In this document: piece after piece, positions 14,891 to 23,746 of the stretch
Layout of the letters: each line of letters starts with the position of its first letter
Position numbering within the stretch: the stretch's first letter is position 1
Origin: Luteibacter pinisoli
GTDB lineage: Bacteria > Pseudomonadota > Gammaproteobacteria > Xanthomonadales > Rhodanobacteraceae
Length of the DNA stretch: 64,000 bases
Assembly: GCF_006385595.1 (NCBI RefSeq)
Contig: NZ_CP041046.1
Location: 558,001-622,000 of the forward strand
Direction of reading: 5' to 3'
Made by a program: the position numbers and the translations under genes
The notes under the pieces: model-generated
Seen by the model: the letters and a program-made list of their open reading frames with translations, nothing else
Databases searched by the model: none
Told to the model about the DNA's origin: nothing

Positions 14891-15334
14891 TTAGCGCCCG
14901 AAGCGCAGGATCAGCCAGGAAACCACCGCCAGCAGGTTGATGCCGACATGCGCGGCGGAGGGCCCGCCGAGGGTAAACAGCCAGCCGTGCTCGGCGATCG
15001 CCCAGTCAAAACCGAGGCGCGGCGAGCGCTGGATGGTCATGGAGAGGTTGGCGAAGGCGCCCGCGGAGAGGGCGTAGCTGAAGAACGACGTGGCGAGGAG
15101 CGGGGCCTGCAGGAACTGCGCCCAGATCGACATCTGGGTGCCACGGCCGTCGTTGCTGGCCAGCAGGATGCCGGCCACGAGGATAAACCCGAACAGCAGT
15201 ACGCCAAGCACGGTGGCCACCGCGTCCAGGCCGCTCATGCGCGAACCGAGCAGGTGGTCGACCTGGCGCACCAGGCCATACAGGCCGCCGGCGATCTCGA
15301 ACACGGCGATGACGCGGGTGAAGAACGAATGCAT
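14891..15334 (-). CDS. Small integral membrane protein (147 aa)
   Basis: Four hydrophobic helices make up most of the chain, for example TVLGVLLFGFILVAGILLA and GINLLAVVSWLILRF. There is no cytoplasmic domain and no recognised family. The ATG at 15334 follows GGGAG at ideal distance. It lies 19 bases upstream of the rlmI start on the same strand, so the two may be cotranscribed. Confidence 0.7.
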   Translation of the reverse strand: MHSFFTRVIAVFEIAGGLYGLVRQVDHLLGSRMSGLDAVATVLGVLLFGFILVAGILLASNDGRGTQMSIWAQFLQAPLLATSFFSYALSAGAFANLSMTIQRSPRLGFDWAIAEHGWLFTLGGPSAAHVGINLLAVVSWLILRFGR

Positions 15335-15399
15335 GCGAACTCCCTGGTAACGGACGGCGCATTATGGCCGCCCGCGATCATCCCTGGCCGAATGGCCGT

Positions 15400-16344
15400 T
15401 CAGAGAGCGTCGGCGGCCTCGTGCAGGTCGGCGATGTGCTGCTCCCACCAGCGGGCCTCGGCGGCGAACGGGAATGCGGCGGGGAACGCCGGATCGTGCC
15501 AGCGCTCGGCGATCCAGCCGGCGTAGTGCACCTGGCGCATGGCTCGCAGCGCCGGCACCAGCGCGAGTTCGGTGGGGTCGAAGTCGCGGAACTGGCCGTA
15601 GCCTTCGAGCAGGGCGTCAAACATGGCGTCGTCGGAGGCCAGCATCCACAGGTCCTGCACCGCGGGGCCCATGCGGGCGTCGTCCAGGTCGACGAAATGC
15701 GGGCCCGCATCCGTCCACAGCACGTTGCCCGGGTGGCAATCGCCGTGCAGCCGCAGGCGTCGCACCGGGCCCACCGCTTCAAAACGCTGGGAGACGGCGT
15801 CGTCCACGCGCATCACCGCCGCGCGGTAGGCGTCGAACAGGTGGGCGGGCAACAGGTCCGAGCCGAGCGCGGCGCGCGCCGGGCCATCGATCATCGTGGC
15901 GCGATCGAGCGTGGTGCGGTGATGGAACGGCTCGCGGGTGCCGACCGAATGCATGCGTGCCAGCAGGCGGCCCAGCCATTCCAGCTGGTCGGCGGTTTCG
16001 AGCGACGGCGCGCGGCCGCCGCGGCGCGGATAGAGCGAGTAACGGAATCCTTCGTGGCGCAGCATCGTCCGCCCATGGAACACCAGCGGCGCCACCAGGG
16101 GGATTTCCGCCGCCGCCAGTTCCAGCGCGAACGCGTGTTCCTCGCCAATGGCGGCATCGCTCCAGCGGCCAGGGCGATAAAACTTCGCCACGACGAAGCC
16201 ACCCTCTTCCAGGCCCACCTGGAACACACGGTTCTCGTAGCTGTTCAGCGTGAGCAGGCGGCCGTCGCTCCATGAGCCGGCGGCGTCGACCGCGGCGAGG
16301 ACGACGTCCGGCGACAGCGCGGCGTACGGTGCGGCGTCGCTCAC
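15400..16344 (-). CDS. srkA: Stress response serine/threonine protein kinase SrkA (YihE/RdoA)
   Basis: The 314-residue protein is an APH-fold kinase of the SrkA type: start-proximal SYENRVFQVG, ATP lysine in FVVAKFYRPGRWS, catalytic HGDCHPGNVLW and metal-binding FVDLDDARMGP. SrkA phosphorylates proteins and protects against envelope and oxidative stress; in E. coli it lies beside dsbA. The start is GTG at 16344 and overlaps the TGA of the upstream thioesterase gene, showing translational coupling. It is slightly shorter than the E. coli protein (328 aa) but all motifs are intact. Confidence 0.88.
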   Translation of the reverse strand: MSDAAPYAALSPDVVLAAVDAAGSWSDGRLLTLNSYENRVFQVGLEEGGFVVAKFYRPGRWSDAAIGEEHAFALELAAAEIPLVAPLVFHGRTMLRHEGFRYSLYPRRGGRAPSLETADQLEWLGRLLARMHSVGTREPFHHRTTLDRATMIDGPARAALGSDLLPAHLFDAYRAAVMRVDDAVSQRFEAVGPVRRLRLHGDCHPGNVLWTDAGPHFVDLDDARMGPAVQDLWMLASDDAMFDALLEGYGQFRDFDPTELALVPALRAMRQVHYAGWIAERWHDPAFPAAFPFAAEARWWEQHIADLHEAADAL

Positions 16345-16793
16345 GTGCGCAGGTTACCCGGGGCACCGCCCGGCGACGGGATCACGGCCATGGTCAGGCG
16401 CGAGAGGCAGACGAGCTTGCCGCTTTCTTCTTCGATGCGGATTTCCCAGACCTGCGTGGTGCGGCCCAGGTGGACGGCTTTCGCCGTACCCGTCACCACG
16501 CCACCGCGCACGCCACGGATATGGTTGGCGTTGATATCGAGGCCGACCGCAATTTCTTTTTCCACGTTCAGCGTGAGCAGGGCGGCGGAGCTGCCGAGGG
16601 TCTCCGCCAGCACCACGGAGGCGCCGCCGTGCAGCAGGCCAAAGGGCTGCTGGGTGCGATGGTCGACCGGCATGGTGCCGCGCAGCCAGTCGTCGCCGAA
16701 CGCCGTGAAGCGGATGTCCAGCGTTTCCATCATTGTGTTGCGACTCCAGCCGTTGATGCGGTCCAGGTCGAGCGGCTGCTTCCAGATGGCCAT
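16341..16793 (-). CDS. Hotdog-fold acyl-CoA thioesterase, MenI/YdiI-like
   Basis: This 150-residue protein aligns by eye with E. coli MenI (YdiI): both start M(A)IWK, both contain TMPVDHRTQQPFGLLHGGAS and VLAE, and both have a DINANHIRG stretch. The family is a hotdog thioesterase that hydrolyses aryl- and acyl-CoAs; the glutamate after VLA is the expected catalytic base. Whether it acts on DHNA-CoA cannot be told, because many Xanthomonadales lack menaquinone. ATG 16793 was chosen by the MIWK match; another in-frame ATG lies at 16805. It is coupled to srkA. Confidence 0.82.
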   Translation of the reverse strand: MAIWKQPLDLDRINGWSRNTMMETLDIRFTAFGDDWLRGTMPVDHRTQQPFGLLHGGASVVLAETLGSSAALLTLNVEKEIAVGLDINANHIRGVRGGVVTGTAKAVHLGRTTQVWEIRIEEESGKLVCLSRLTMAVIPSPGGAPGNLRT

Positions 16794-16829
16794 GATCGGC
16801 GTCATCCCGTGGGAAAGCGCCCATTGTCC

Positions 16830-16835
16830 TACAAT
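16830..16835 (+). promoter_or_regulatory. Candidate -10 box (TACAAT) for a leaderless transcript
   Basis: TACAAT ends 6 bases before the GTG at 16842. Transcription would start at or next to the initiation codon, and no Shine-Dalgarno sequence is present. The -35 region is poor. Confidence 0.45.
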
Positions 16836-16841
16836 GCGCCG

Positions 16842-17897
16842 GTGCCTACCGTAACCCTGATCGCCTCCGGCAAGCGCTTTGACGCCGCCGCCGACGAAAC
16901 CGTCCTCGAAGCCGCCCAGCGCGCGGGGATCGCTCTCCCGTACTCGTGCCGCGGCGGTGTCTGCGGCAGCTGCCAGGCCACGCTGGTCGAAGGTGACTGC
17001 CGGTATCCGTATAACCCGCCCGTTGGCCTTTCGGCCTCGGCGCGGGCCCACCACGGCATCCTGCTCTGCCAGGCCGTGCCTTGTGGCGACATCGCCATCC
17101 AGGCCCGCGAGATTGCCTCGGTGGAGGACATCCCCCACCGCCGGGTCGAGACCGAAGTGGCCGAGCGGCGGATGCTGGCGCCGGATGTCGTCGGCCTGTG
17201 GCTGCGGCCCGTGGATGGCGAGCCGCTGCGCTGGCTGCCCGGTCAGTACCTTGATGTCGTGCTTGCCGACGGCAAACACCGCCCGTTCTCCATCGCCAGC
17301 GGCCCGCGGCCGGACGGCCTGGTGGAACTGCACGTGCGCCACGTGCCGGGTGGCGGCTTCACCTCGTGGGTGTACGACTCACTGAAGGTAGGCGACCGCC
17401 TGACGATTGAAGCGCCGCTGGGCACGTTCGTGCCACGCGAGGATTCCGAGCGGCCCATGCTGTTCATGGCCGGCGGCACGGGCTTCGCGCCGGTGAAGGC
17501 CGTGGTCGAGCATTTCATCGCCCTGGGCAGCCGGCGGCCGATGCATCTGTACTGGGGCGTGCGCACCACCGAGGACCTGTACCTGGCCGACCTGGCCCGG
17601 GGCTGGGCGGCGAAGGTCCCGACCATCACCTTCACGCCGGTGTTGTCGGACCCCGATGCGGCACGCGAGGCCGGGCTGCGCGAGGGCCTGGTGCATGAGG
17701 CCCTGCTGGCCGACCACCCCGACCTGTCGGGGTTTGACCTGTATATGAGTGGGCCGCCGGGCATGGTCGCCGCGGGCCGCGACCTGTTCTTCGACGCGAA
17801 GCTGCCGGAAGACCGGTTGTTCTACGACTCGTTCGACGTGGCGCCGGATGTCCTGGCGGCCATCTTGCGTGGCCGCGCAGGCATCCACGGCCTGTAA
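16842..17897 (+). CDS. 2Fe-2S flavin NAD(P)H oxidoreductase (CDP-6-deoxy-glucoseen reductase-like)
   Basis: The 351-residue protein joins an N-terminal plant-type ferredoxin domain (CRGGVCGSC, with cluster cysteines C36, C41, C44 and C76) to an FAD domain (HRPFSIASGP) and an NAD domain (MAGGTGFAPVKAV). This is the layout of the reductases annotated as CDP-6-deoxy-delta-3,4-glucoseen reductase and of oxygenase reductases. It passes electrons from NAD(P)H through FAD to the iron-sulfur cluster; the partner is unknown. The only sensible start is GTG 16842. It is divergent from the thioesterase gene. Confidence 0.85.
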   Translation: MPTVTLIASGKRFDAAADETVLEAAQRAGIALPYSCRGGVCGSCQATLVEGDCRYPYNPPVGLSASARAHHGILLCQAVPCGDIAIQAREIASVEDIPHRRVETEVAERRMLAPDVVGLWLRPVDGEPLRWLPGQYLDVVLADGKHRPFSIASGPRPDGLVELHVRHVPGGGFTSWVYDSLKVGDRLTIEAPLGTFVPREDSERPMLFMAGGTGFAPVKAVVEHFIALGSRRPMHLYWGVRTTEDLYLADLARGWAAKVPTITFTPVLSDPDAAREAGLREGLVHEALLADHPDLSGFDLYMSGPPGMVAAGRDLFFDAKLPEDRLFYDSFDVAPDVLAAILRGRAGIHGL

Positions 17898-17901
17898 GGG
17901 C

Positions 17902-18345
17902 TTACTTCTTGCCCTTGGCCGTCGGCAGCTGGGCGTTCTGCCAGGCGTAGGTGCCACCGTCGAGCACGAACACCTTGGTGAAGCCGGCCTTGATCAGCCG
18001 GCTGGCCGGCTTGGACAGCGTGCGGCCGTCCTTGTCGATCAGCACCACCGGCAGGTCTTTCGCCTTCGCCAGGTCCTTGTGTTCCGGGTCGAACTGGCTC
18101 ATGGCCACGTTGCGCGCGCCAGGGACATGGGCCTTCTCGAAATCCGCGCTGGCCGACAGGTCGATCATCAGCGGGCTGTCGCGGTTGATCAGCTGGGTGA
18201 GCCCGGCCGGGGTCAGGCCCTTCCACTTGCGGAAAAGGGTAGCGACCTCGGTGCCGGCCAGGGCCAGCAGGATCGCCACGAACAGGCCGACCAGGGCGAG
18301 GTGGTTGCTCGCGAACTCGGGCAATTTATGGAGTACGTCGTTCAT
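17902..18345 (-). CDS. Membrane-anchored rhodanese-fold protein without catalytic cysteine
   Basis: An N-terminal helix (LALVGLFVAILLALAG) anchors a rhodanese domain: MIDLSASADFEKAHVPGARN is the classic substrate-binding half. The active-site loop should carry a cysteine after the hydrophobic strand; here it reads VVLIDKDGR with Asp104 at that place, and the protein has no cysteine at all. Sulfur transfer is therefore unlikely; a binding or scaffold role is possible. The size and topology match YibN-type proteins (147 aa). It converges on the reductase gene with only 4 bases between stops. Confidence 0.82.
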   Translation of the reverse strand: MNDVLHKLPEFASNHLALVGLFVAILLALAGTEVATLFRKWKGLTPAGLTQLINRDSPLMIDLSASADFEKAHVPGARNVAMSQFDPEHKDLAKAKDLPVVLIDKDGRTLSKPASRLIKAGFTKVFVLDGGTYAWQNAQLPTAKGKK

Positions 18346-18388
18346 CGGCCTTGCTCGTCGCGTGGGTTAACCCGCGATTATATAAGGA

Positions 18389-18805
18389 TCAGTGCGGCGA
18401 GAAGTCAGGCAGGCCGGTCATCAGGAGCCAGTGGTTCTTCTCTTTGTCGTAATGCCAGCGCTGGTGGTCGACAAAGCCGCGTTCGGCCTGGGTATTGATG
18501 TTCACGACGTTGATCTGGACGGTCTGCACCACGTCGTCATCGCCGTCCGGGCGGGGGCCGCCGCCTTCGTCATACCCGGTGACCCGGAGCTGGCCCAGCC
18601 GGCTGCGCTCGACCAGGGTGGTCGGGTGGTCCTTGGCGTAATCCTTGTCCACGAAGGACTGGGCCACGTCGTAGTCGCCCCAGCGGATGGCCGAGGCGTA
18701 CTGGTTGAGCGTGCGCTGGAGCGAATCGTTGCGAATGTCGGTGGCGCAGCCGGTCAGGGCGGTGGCACAGGCGATCGCAAGGGCGAGCGGGGCAAAACGG
18801 CGCAT
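18389..18805 (-). CDS. Hypothetical lipoprotein (138 aa)
   Basis: ATG 18805 gives MRRFAPLALAIACATALTGC, a typical lipoprotein signal with lipobox LTGC. The mature domain (SLQRTLNQYASAIRWGDYDVAQSF and following) resembles small NTF2-like or YbjN-like periplasmic domains, but I do not recognise a named family. C-terminal WHYDKEKNHWLLMTGLPDF is aromatic and conserved-looking. The frame is open to 19012 without signal character, so the short start is preferred. It sits between the rhodanese and the thioesterase on the same strand. Confidence 0.78.
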   Translation of the reverse strand: MRRFAPLALAIACATALTGCATDIRNDSLQRTLNQYASAIRWGDYDVAQSFVDKDYAKDHPTTLVERSRLGQLRVTGYDEGGGPRPDGDDDVVQTVQINVVNINTQAERGFVDHQRWHYDKEKNHWLLMTGLPDFSPH

Positions 18806-18834
18806 GGCAGTTTCCAACGTGGCGTCGGAGCGCA

Positions 18835-19299
18835 TTATGCCCGGCGTTTGGCCACGAAGCGCGCCGACAGCGTGGCCGCCGGCTTGTCGCCCGTGCCCGG
18901 CACGATGCAGGCCAGGTCCGCGCGGGCACGGCCACGCGCTTTCAGGGTCCGGAAGAAGGTTTTCCAGCTTCCGCCCTCGGCCAGGGTGGATTCCGCACGC
19001 AGGTCGTCCCATACCGGGTCGAGGTAGCGGATGGACGAATCGGCGACGAACAGGTCGCAGTCATCGCCGCGGCTGCGCAGGTTGGCCTCGACCAGCGCCC
19101 AGCAGGCCAGGGTCATCAGGCTGGCCAGGCTGCCGCCAAAGGCACAGCCCTTGTCATTGATGTTGGGCTGCAGCGGGGCCGTCATCACCAGGCGCTCACC
19201 GTCGCAGCCGGGAATGTGGATGCCCATGGCACGAGCGAGCGGGATGCTGTCGAGGATGAAACCCTCGAGACTGGCGAATGTGGGGTCAGGCGTGGTCAT
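18835..19299 (-). CDS. Hotdog-fold thioesterase-domain protein (YiiD C-terminal type)
   Basis: This 154-residue protein matches the stand-alone 'putative thioesterase' family homologous to the C-terminus of YiiD: LARAMGIHIPGCDGERL, then APLQPNINDKGCAFGGSLAS and MTLACWALVE, and a basic end. It is predicted to be a cytoplasmic hotdog dimer, perhaps acting on acyl thioesters; the substrate is unknown. It is divergent from hemD, with 135 bases between starts for promoters. Confidence 0.8.
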   Translation of the reverse strand: MTTPDPTFASLEGFILDSIPLARAMGIHIPGCDGERLVMTAPLQPNINDKGCAFGGSLASLMTLACWALVEANLRSRGDDCDLFVADSSIRYLDPVWDDLRAESTLAEGGSWKTFFRTLKARGRARADLACIVPGTGDKPAATLSARFVAKRRA

Positions 19300-19434
19300 A
19301 AGTGCGGAAGTCTACGGAACGGACGTGTCCGTTCGCATCCGTACGGCAACACCCCAACCTTCGGCATTGGTCGCGGACGCCGCAGGTTCCTATGCTCGAG
19401 CGTCTACCGCGTCGATGCCTCCGCAGGAAGCCCA

Positions 19435-20205
19435 GTGAGTCGTTCGCAACCGCTACGCAACGTTACCGTCGTTATCACTCGCCCTGCCGGCACCGCCGGC
19501 CCGCTGGCACGCCGCGTCCGCAAGCTGGGCGGCATACCGCTCAGCGTGCCGGGTCTCTCGCTTCGTGCTACCGAAGACGCCAGCGCCGTGGACGCCTCGC
19601 TGCGCCGCGCGCTGGAGGGTGACGTACTGATTTTCACCAGCCCGGCCGCCGTGCGTTTCGCCGCCGACGTGTTGCCGCTGGCCACCCGCGCCGCCGTGAT
19701 TGCCACCGGCCGTGGCACCGCGCGCGCCTTGCGCACGGCCAATGTCGCCAATGTCCTGTTTCCCGAAATATCTCAGGACAGCGAAGGCGTGCTGGCGCTG
19801 CCCGAGCTCGCCGACGTGAACGGCCTGCGCGTCGCGCTGATCGGCGCGCCGGGCGGCCGCGGCCTCCTGCGCGAGGCCTTGCTGGCGCGCGGTGCGGTGC
19901 TCGACGAGGTCCATGTGTACCACCGGGTGGCCCCGCGGATAGACCGCCGCCACATCGACCCGCTGCTCAAGCTCACCCGGCGCTCCGCCGTGCTGCTGTC
20001 CAGCGCGGAAGCGCTCGACCACCTGCACCGGGCCCTGATCGCGCCGGCCTGGCGCCGGCTGGTCCAGGCGGTGGCCGTGGTGAGCAGCGAACGCCTGCGG
20101 GTGGTGGCCCTCGGCATGGGCTTCGAGCGCGTGGTCGTGGCCCGTTCCGCCCTGCCGGCGGACCTGCTGGCCACGGCGGCCGAGGTGTCGTTCACCCGCG
20201 GTTGA
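19435..20205 (+). CDS. hemD: Uroporphyrinogen-III synthase
   Basis: The 256-residue protein cyclises and rearranges hydroxymethylbilane to uroporphyrinogen III. The family is diverged, but VVITRPAGTAGPLARRVRKL, LIFTSPAAVRFA, VIATGRGTARAL and VLLSSAEALDHL are recognisable HemD motifs. The GTG at 19435 follows AGGAAG at good distance and gives the family's N-terminus. hemX and hemY follow on the same strand in the order usual for gammaproteobacteria; hemC is not adjacent. Confidence 0.9.
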   Translation: MSRSQPLRNVTVVITRPAGTAGPLARRVRKLGGIPLSVPGLSLRATEDASAVDASLRRALEGDVLIFTSPAAVRFAADVLPLATRAAVIATGRGTARALRTANVANVLFPEISQDSEGVLALPELADVNGLRVALIGAPGGRGLLREALLARGAVLDEVHVYHRVAPRIDRRHIDPLLKLTRRSAVLLSSAEALDHLHRALIAPAWRRLVQAVAVVSSERLRVVALGMGFERVVVARSALPADLLATAAEVSFTRG

Positions 20206-20250
20206 ACTTTGTCATCCGTGCGTTGGCGTATGGCCTGCTAGCATGCCCGC

Positions 20251-21372
20251 ATGACGACCGAGATTCCTTCGACCGATACCGCCCCGGCCTCGCCGGCACC
20301 GGCCGCTGCCGCCTCGCCCAAGCCCGTCCGGCGCGACCCACCGCCGCGTCGGGGCGGAGGGGCCCTGGCCTTCGCCATCCTGCTCTCGCTGGCTGCCGCG
20401 GGGGCCGCGGGCTACACGGCGTGGACGGTATGGAGCATGCGCCAGGACCTGGGTGCGGCCAACGGGCTGAAGGGCCAGGTGGATACGCTGCAGGGTGCCG
20501 TGGATGGCCTGCGCGACGACAACGCCAACCTGCGCCGCCGCCTCAGTGATGCGGATGGCGTGAACCGTGCGGCGCGCGAAGAGGTGCTCGGCATGACCGA
20601 GCGCACGAAGAATCTTGAAGACGCCGTGGCGAACCTCTCCGAGCGCAGCCTCAGCGGCCACGACGCGCTGTTGCTCGACGAAGCGGAATCGCTGCTGCGC
20701 ATGGCCAAGGAGCGCTTCGCGCTGTTTGGCGACGCGTCCGGTGCGCTCAATGCGTACGACCTCGCCGACAAGACGCTGGCGTCGGTGAACGACAGCGCGT
20801 TCGCGCCCGTGCGGCAGAACCTCAATGCCGAACGCGAGGCGCTCGCCGCCGTGCAGCCGAAGGCGCGTGCGAACGATCTCAGCGTACTGGCGGATCTGCG
20901 TGCGCAGTTGCCGACGCTGCCGTTGAAGGACATCGACACGCAGGCTGGCGCCGACGAGGAGCGCACGTTCTGGCAGCGCACCACCAACGCGCTGGGCAGC
21001 ATCGTGCGCATCAGCCATGACGAAGGCACGCCGCTCGGCCTGGCCGACGATCGCCTCGCCCGCGAGCTCGCGGCGCTGGACGTGGCGCATGCCGAAGCCG
21101 CCGTGCTCGCCTACGACGACCGTGGCCGCGCCGCCGCACTCAAGCGTGTCGACGCCACGCTCGTCGCCCACTTCAATACACAGGCGCCGTCCGTGCAGAC
21201 GGCCCGCCAGCGCATCGCCACCTTGCTGGCCAGCCAGGCGAAGGGCAGTGAGCCGACGCTTGGCGCGGCGCTGGATGAACTGCGTAACCTGCGCTCGGTG
21301 CATGCGTTGAAGGCGGCGGCCCCGGCGGCAGCGCCGGCAGCATCCTCCTCCGCTGCGAAGGCCACGCCATGA
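20251..21372 (+). CDS. hemX: HemX family membrane protein
   Basis: This 373-residue protein has a Pro/Ala-rich cytoplasmic start, one transmembrane helix (about 38-60, GALAFAILLSLAAAGAAG), then a long coiled coil (LKGQVDTLQGAVDGLRDDNANL region) and a helical periplasmic domain. It is the HemX protein of the gammaproteobacterial hem operon; the old label uroporphyrinogen C-methyltransferase does not apply because no SAM-binding motif is present. A scaffold role in haem synthesis is suspected. The stop overlaps the start of hemY (ATGA). Confidence 0.88.
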   Translation: MTTEIPSTDTAPASPAPAAAASPKPVRRDPPPRRGGGALAFAILLSLAAAGAAGYTAWTVWSMRQDLGAANGLKGQVDTLQGAVDGLRDDNANLRRRLSDADGVNRAAREEVLGMTERTKNLEDAVANLSERSLSGHDALLLDEAESLLRMAKERFALFGDASGALNAYDLADKTLASVNDSAFAPVRQNLNAEREALAAVQPKARANDLSVLADLRAQLPTLPLKDIDTQAGADEERTFWQRTTNALGSIVRISHDEGTPLGLADDRLARELAALDVAHAEAAVLAYDDRGRAAALKRVDATLVAHFNTQAPSVQTARQRIATLLASQAKGSEPTLGAALDELRNLRSVHALKAAAPAAAPAASSSAAKATP

Positions 21373-22622
21373 AGCTCTGGCGCTGGATCGTTGGGCTCAT
21401 CCTCGTCGCGGTCCTCGCGGCGTTTGCGTGGCACTGGGTCGCCGATGATCCGGGCTACGTGCTGATCCACCTGCGCGGCACCACCGTGCAAATGACGGTG
21501 GTGACCGCCGTGGTGCTCTTGCTCGTGGCCTGGGCGGCCATCGCCTTCCTGGTGGCGTTGATCCGCTGGCCGTTTGGCGCGATGAGCCGTCGCCATCGCC
21601 ACCTGAGCCGGCAGCGCCTGGCAGATGGCCTGGTCGCGCTAATCGAGGGCCGCCACGGCGAGGCCGAGCGCGACCTCAACCGCGCCGCGCGTTACCCCTC
21701 GGTCCGTGGGCCCGCCTTGCTTGCCGCCGCCGAAGCGGCCGAACGGCACGGCGAATCCCGCCGGGCGGTGGAGACGCTGGACCTTGCCTCGCAGGAAACC
21801 CCGCGCGCCGCGCGCGTCCTTCGTGCCCGGCTGATGCGCCGCACGGATCGCGCGACGGAAGCCGCCGCGCTGCTGGCGCCTGAGGCGAACAGCGGTGCGT
21901 TGACGCCTGCCGGCTGGGTGGAATTTGCCGAGGCCTCGCTGGCCAGTGGTGAACCGCGCAACGCCATGCGCTCGCTGGAACCGCTGCGCAAGAGCGGTGA
22001 ACTCGGCGCCGTGGCCTTCAACGACCTCGAAGCACGCGTGGTCAGCGCGACGATCCTGGCCACGCCCGATGGCGCGGCGCTGACCGCGCTGTGGTCGCAG
22101 TTGCCGAAGGGCCAGCGCCGCCTGCCGGCCGCCATCGATGCCTACGCGCGCCAGGCCATGCGTTTCGGCCAGGCCATGGCGGCGATGGACGAAATCGAAT
22201 CGGCCTTGCGTCGCGAATGGTCGCCGGCGCTGGTCAGCACCTACGGCTCGATGGGCGCCGAAGATCTCGAGCAGCGCCTGCGTCGTGCCGAGGCATGGAT
22301 CGACACGCATCCCAACGATGCGGCCTTGCTTACCGCCGTGGGCCGCATGTGCGTGCGCATCCGGCTGTGGGGCAAGGCCAAGCCGTACCTGGAGCGCGCG
22401 CTCGCCATCGAGCCGAGCACGGCCGCCTGGGAAGCGCTGGGCGACGTGTACCTCGGCGAAGACCATCCGGAGCTCGCGCAGCGCTGCTATCGCAATGCCT
22501 TCGCGCTGGCCCGTGGGGACATCACCGAGACGCTGCCTGAGATGCGCAGCCGTCGCATCGACACCCGCGTCACGGCGGTGGAAGTGCGCGACCAGCACGG
22601 CGTGCCGCGTCTGTCGCCCTGA
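21369..22622 (+). CDS. hemY: HemY, haem biosynthesis-associated TPR membrane protein
   Basis: Two N-terminal membrane helices (about 5-23 and 42-65, with VTAVVLLLVAWAAIAFLVALI) are followed by TPR-like helical repeats up to the C-terminus (LLTAVGRMCVRIRLWGKAKPY, then YLGEDHPELAQRCYRNA). This is the HemY_N family found after hemX, not the protoporphyrinogen oxidase also called HemY. Exact function is unknown. Translation is probably coupled to hemX. It converges on the J-domain gene with 12 bases between stops. Confidence 0.9.
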   Translation: MKLWRWIVGLILVAVLAAFAWHWVADDPGYVLIHLRGTTVQMTVVTAVVLLLVAWAAIAFLVALIRWPFGAMSRRHRHLSRQRLADGLVALIEGRHGEAERDLNRAARYPSVRGPALLAAAEAAERHGESRRAVETLDLASQETPRAARVLRARLMRRTDRATEAAALLAPEANSGALTPAGWVEFAEASLASGEPRNAMRSLEPLRKSGELGAVAFNDLEARVVSATILATPDGAALTALWSQLPKGQRRLPAAIDAYARQAMRFGQAMAAMDEIESALRREWSPALVSTYGSMGAEDLEQRLRRAEAWIDTHPNDAALLTAVGRMCVRIRLWGKAKPYLERALAIEPSTAAWEALGDVYLGEDHPELAQRCYRNAFALARGDITETLPEMRSRRIDTRVTAVEVRDQHGVPRLSP

Positions 22623-22634
22623 GCGCCGCGGGGC

Positions 22635-23744
22635 TCAGGGTGGCGGTGGCGCCTGCCAGTGGCCATCGAGGGCGCACCGCTGCGCGCGGCGCTTGAGCTG
22701 GACCACCTCGTCCGCCGGGATGTCCTTGAACGGGTCGGGCGCCTCGAAGCGCGCGTAAAGTGCCATGCACTCGCGCGGTGTGTCGGCCCGCTGGTTGAAT
22801 CGCGGCAAGGGCTCGGACGGGCCGCCGCCGGAGCGCGGGTCACCCGCGTGCATCACGATCGACACGACCGTGCAGACGGCCCATAGCAGGAACAGCGCGG
22901 CACGGATCCGCGGGCGCCATCGCGTGATGCGCTTGCTACCGGGCCGCGCCACCAGCACCGGCGCAGCCCGCGCGGTGAATTCGTCGCGCGTATCTTTCGG
23001 CAGCGCATGGAACGCCTCGGCCCAGGCGTGCAGCTGTACCGGTGTCAGGTAAAGCATGATCCAGTCGGGCAGCGTTTCGCCAAGGCGTCCGATGTCGGGC
23101 CAGCGGCGCACGACCCATGGATCCAGCCCACGCGATGCGCGCGCCAGCACCTCCAGCCACGTCTCGCGCCAGCCGGCGTCGTACGAACGCCACGTCTCGC
23201 GCTGGGCCAGCACACGGTCGATCCACAGCTGGCGCGGGTCCGCTGTTCGCAGGCGTCCCACTTCATGCCAGTGGAACGCCGCGTCGGCCACATCGAACAG
23301 CGACGGCCGCTCGGCGATCACACCGTTGCGCAGGGCATCGACCAGCAGGTCTTCGAACTGGCCGGGCGCATCGACGTAGCCGTTGCGTAGCGACGCGAGG
23401 GCAGTGTCGAACAAGGCGGGAATCGCGTCGACGCCCGCGCTTGCGACGGCGTCGGTCAACCGGCGCAGGGCGTCCTCGGCGGCGGTGTCGGCGGGGGGTG
23501 CAGCGAGCGGAGCAACAGGCACATCGGCCGGCTCGGCAGCGACGATGGGGTCTTCATCCGTGGCAGGGTGCTCGTCACACCACGTGCGCGCCGCTTCGTA
23601 CGCGCGGCGGAGTTGCTGGAAAGCCTCCGGATGCGCGGCGACGTCGATCTGGCGAAGGCGTGCCGCGTAGCTGCGGCGCACGGCCACGCCGTCCGCATGC
23701 GCGGGCAGGCCAAGGGCTTCGAGGTGCCAGGGGATGCCGGCCAT
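22635..23744 (-). CDS. DjlB/DjlC-like J-domain protein, second partner of HscC
   Basis: The first 55 residues resemble a J domain (PWHLEALGLPAHADGVAVRRSYAARL, then EAFQQLRRAYEAART), but the canonical HPD is replaced by the degenerate HPE in VAAHPEAF. A long helical middle and one membrane helix near residue 290 (AALFLLWAVCTVVSIVM) follow. E. coli HscC also has two dedicated, atypical J proteins, DjlB and DjlC, so this fits the third gene of an hscC operon. The start is 2 bases after the upstream stop. The long upstream open frame is a shadow of the neighbour. Confidence 0.8.
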   Translation of the reverse strand: MAGIPWHLEALGLPAHADGVAVRRSYAARLRQIDVAAHPEAFQQLRRAYEAARTWCDEHPATDEDPIVAAEPADVPVAPLAAPPADTAAEDALRRLTDAVASAGVDAIPALFDTALASLRNGYVDAPGQFEDLLVDALRNGVIAERPSLFDVADAAFHWHEVGRLRTADPRQLWIDRVLAQRETWRSYDAGWRETWLEVLARASRGLDPWVVRRWPDIGRLGETLPDWIMLYLTPVQLHAWAEAFHALPKDTRDEFTARAAPVLVARPGSKRITRWRPRIRAALFLLWAVCTVVSIVMHAGDPRSGGGPSEPLPRFNQRADTPRECMALYARFEAPDPFKDIPADEVVQLKRRAQRCALDGHWQAPPPP

Positions 23745-23746
23745 GG

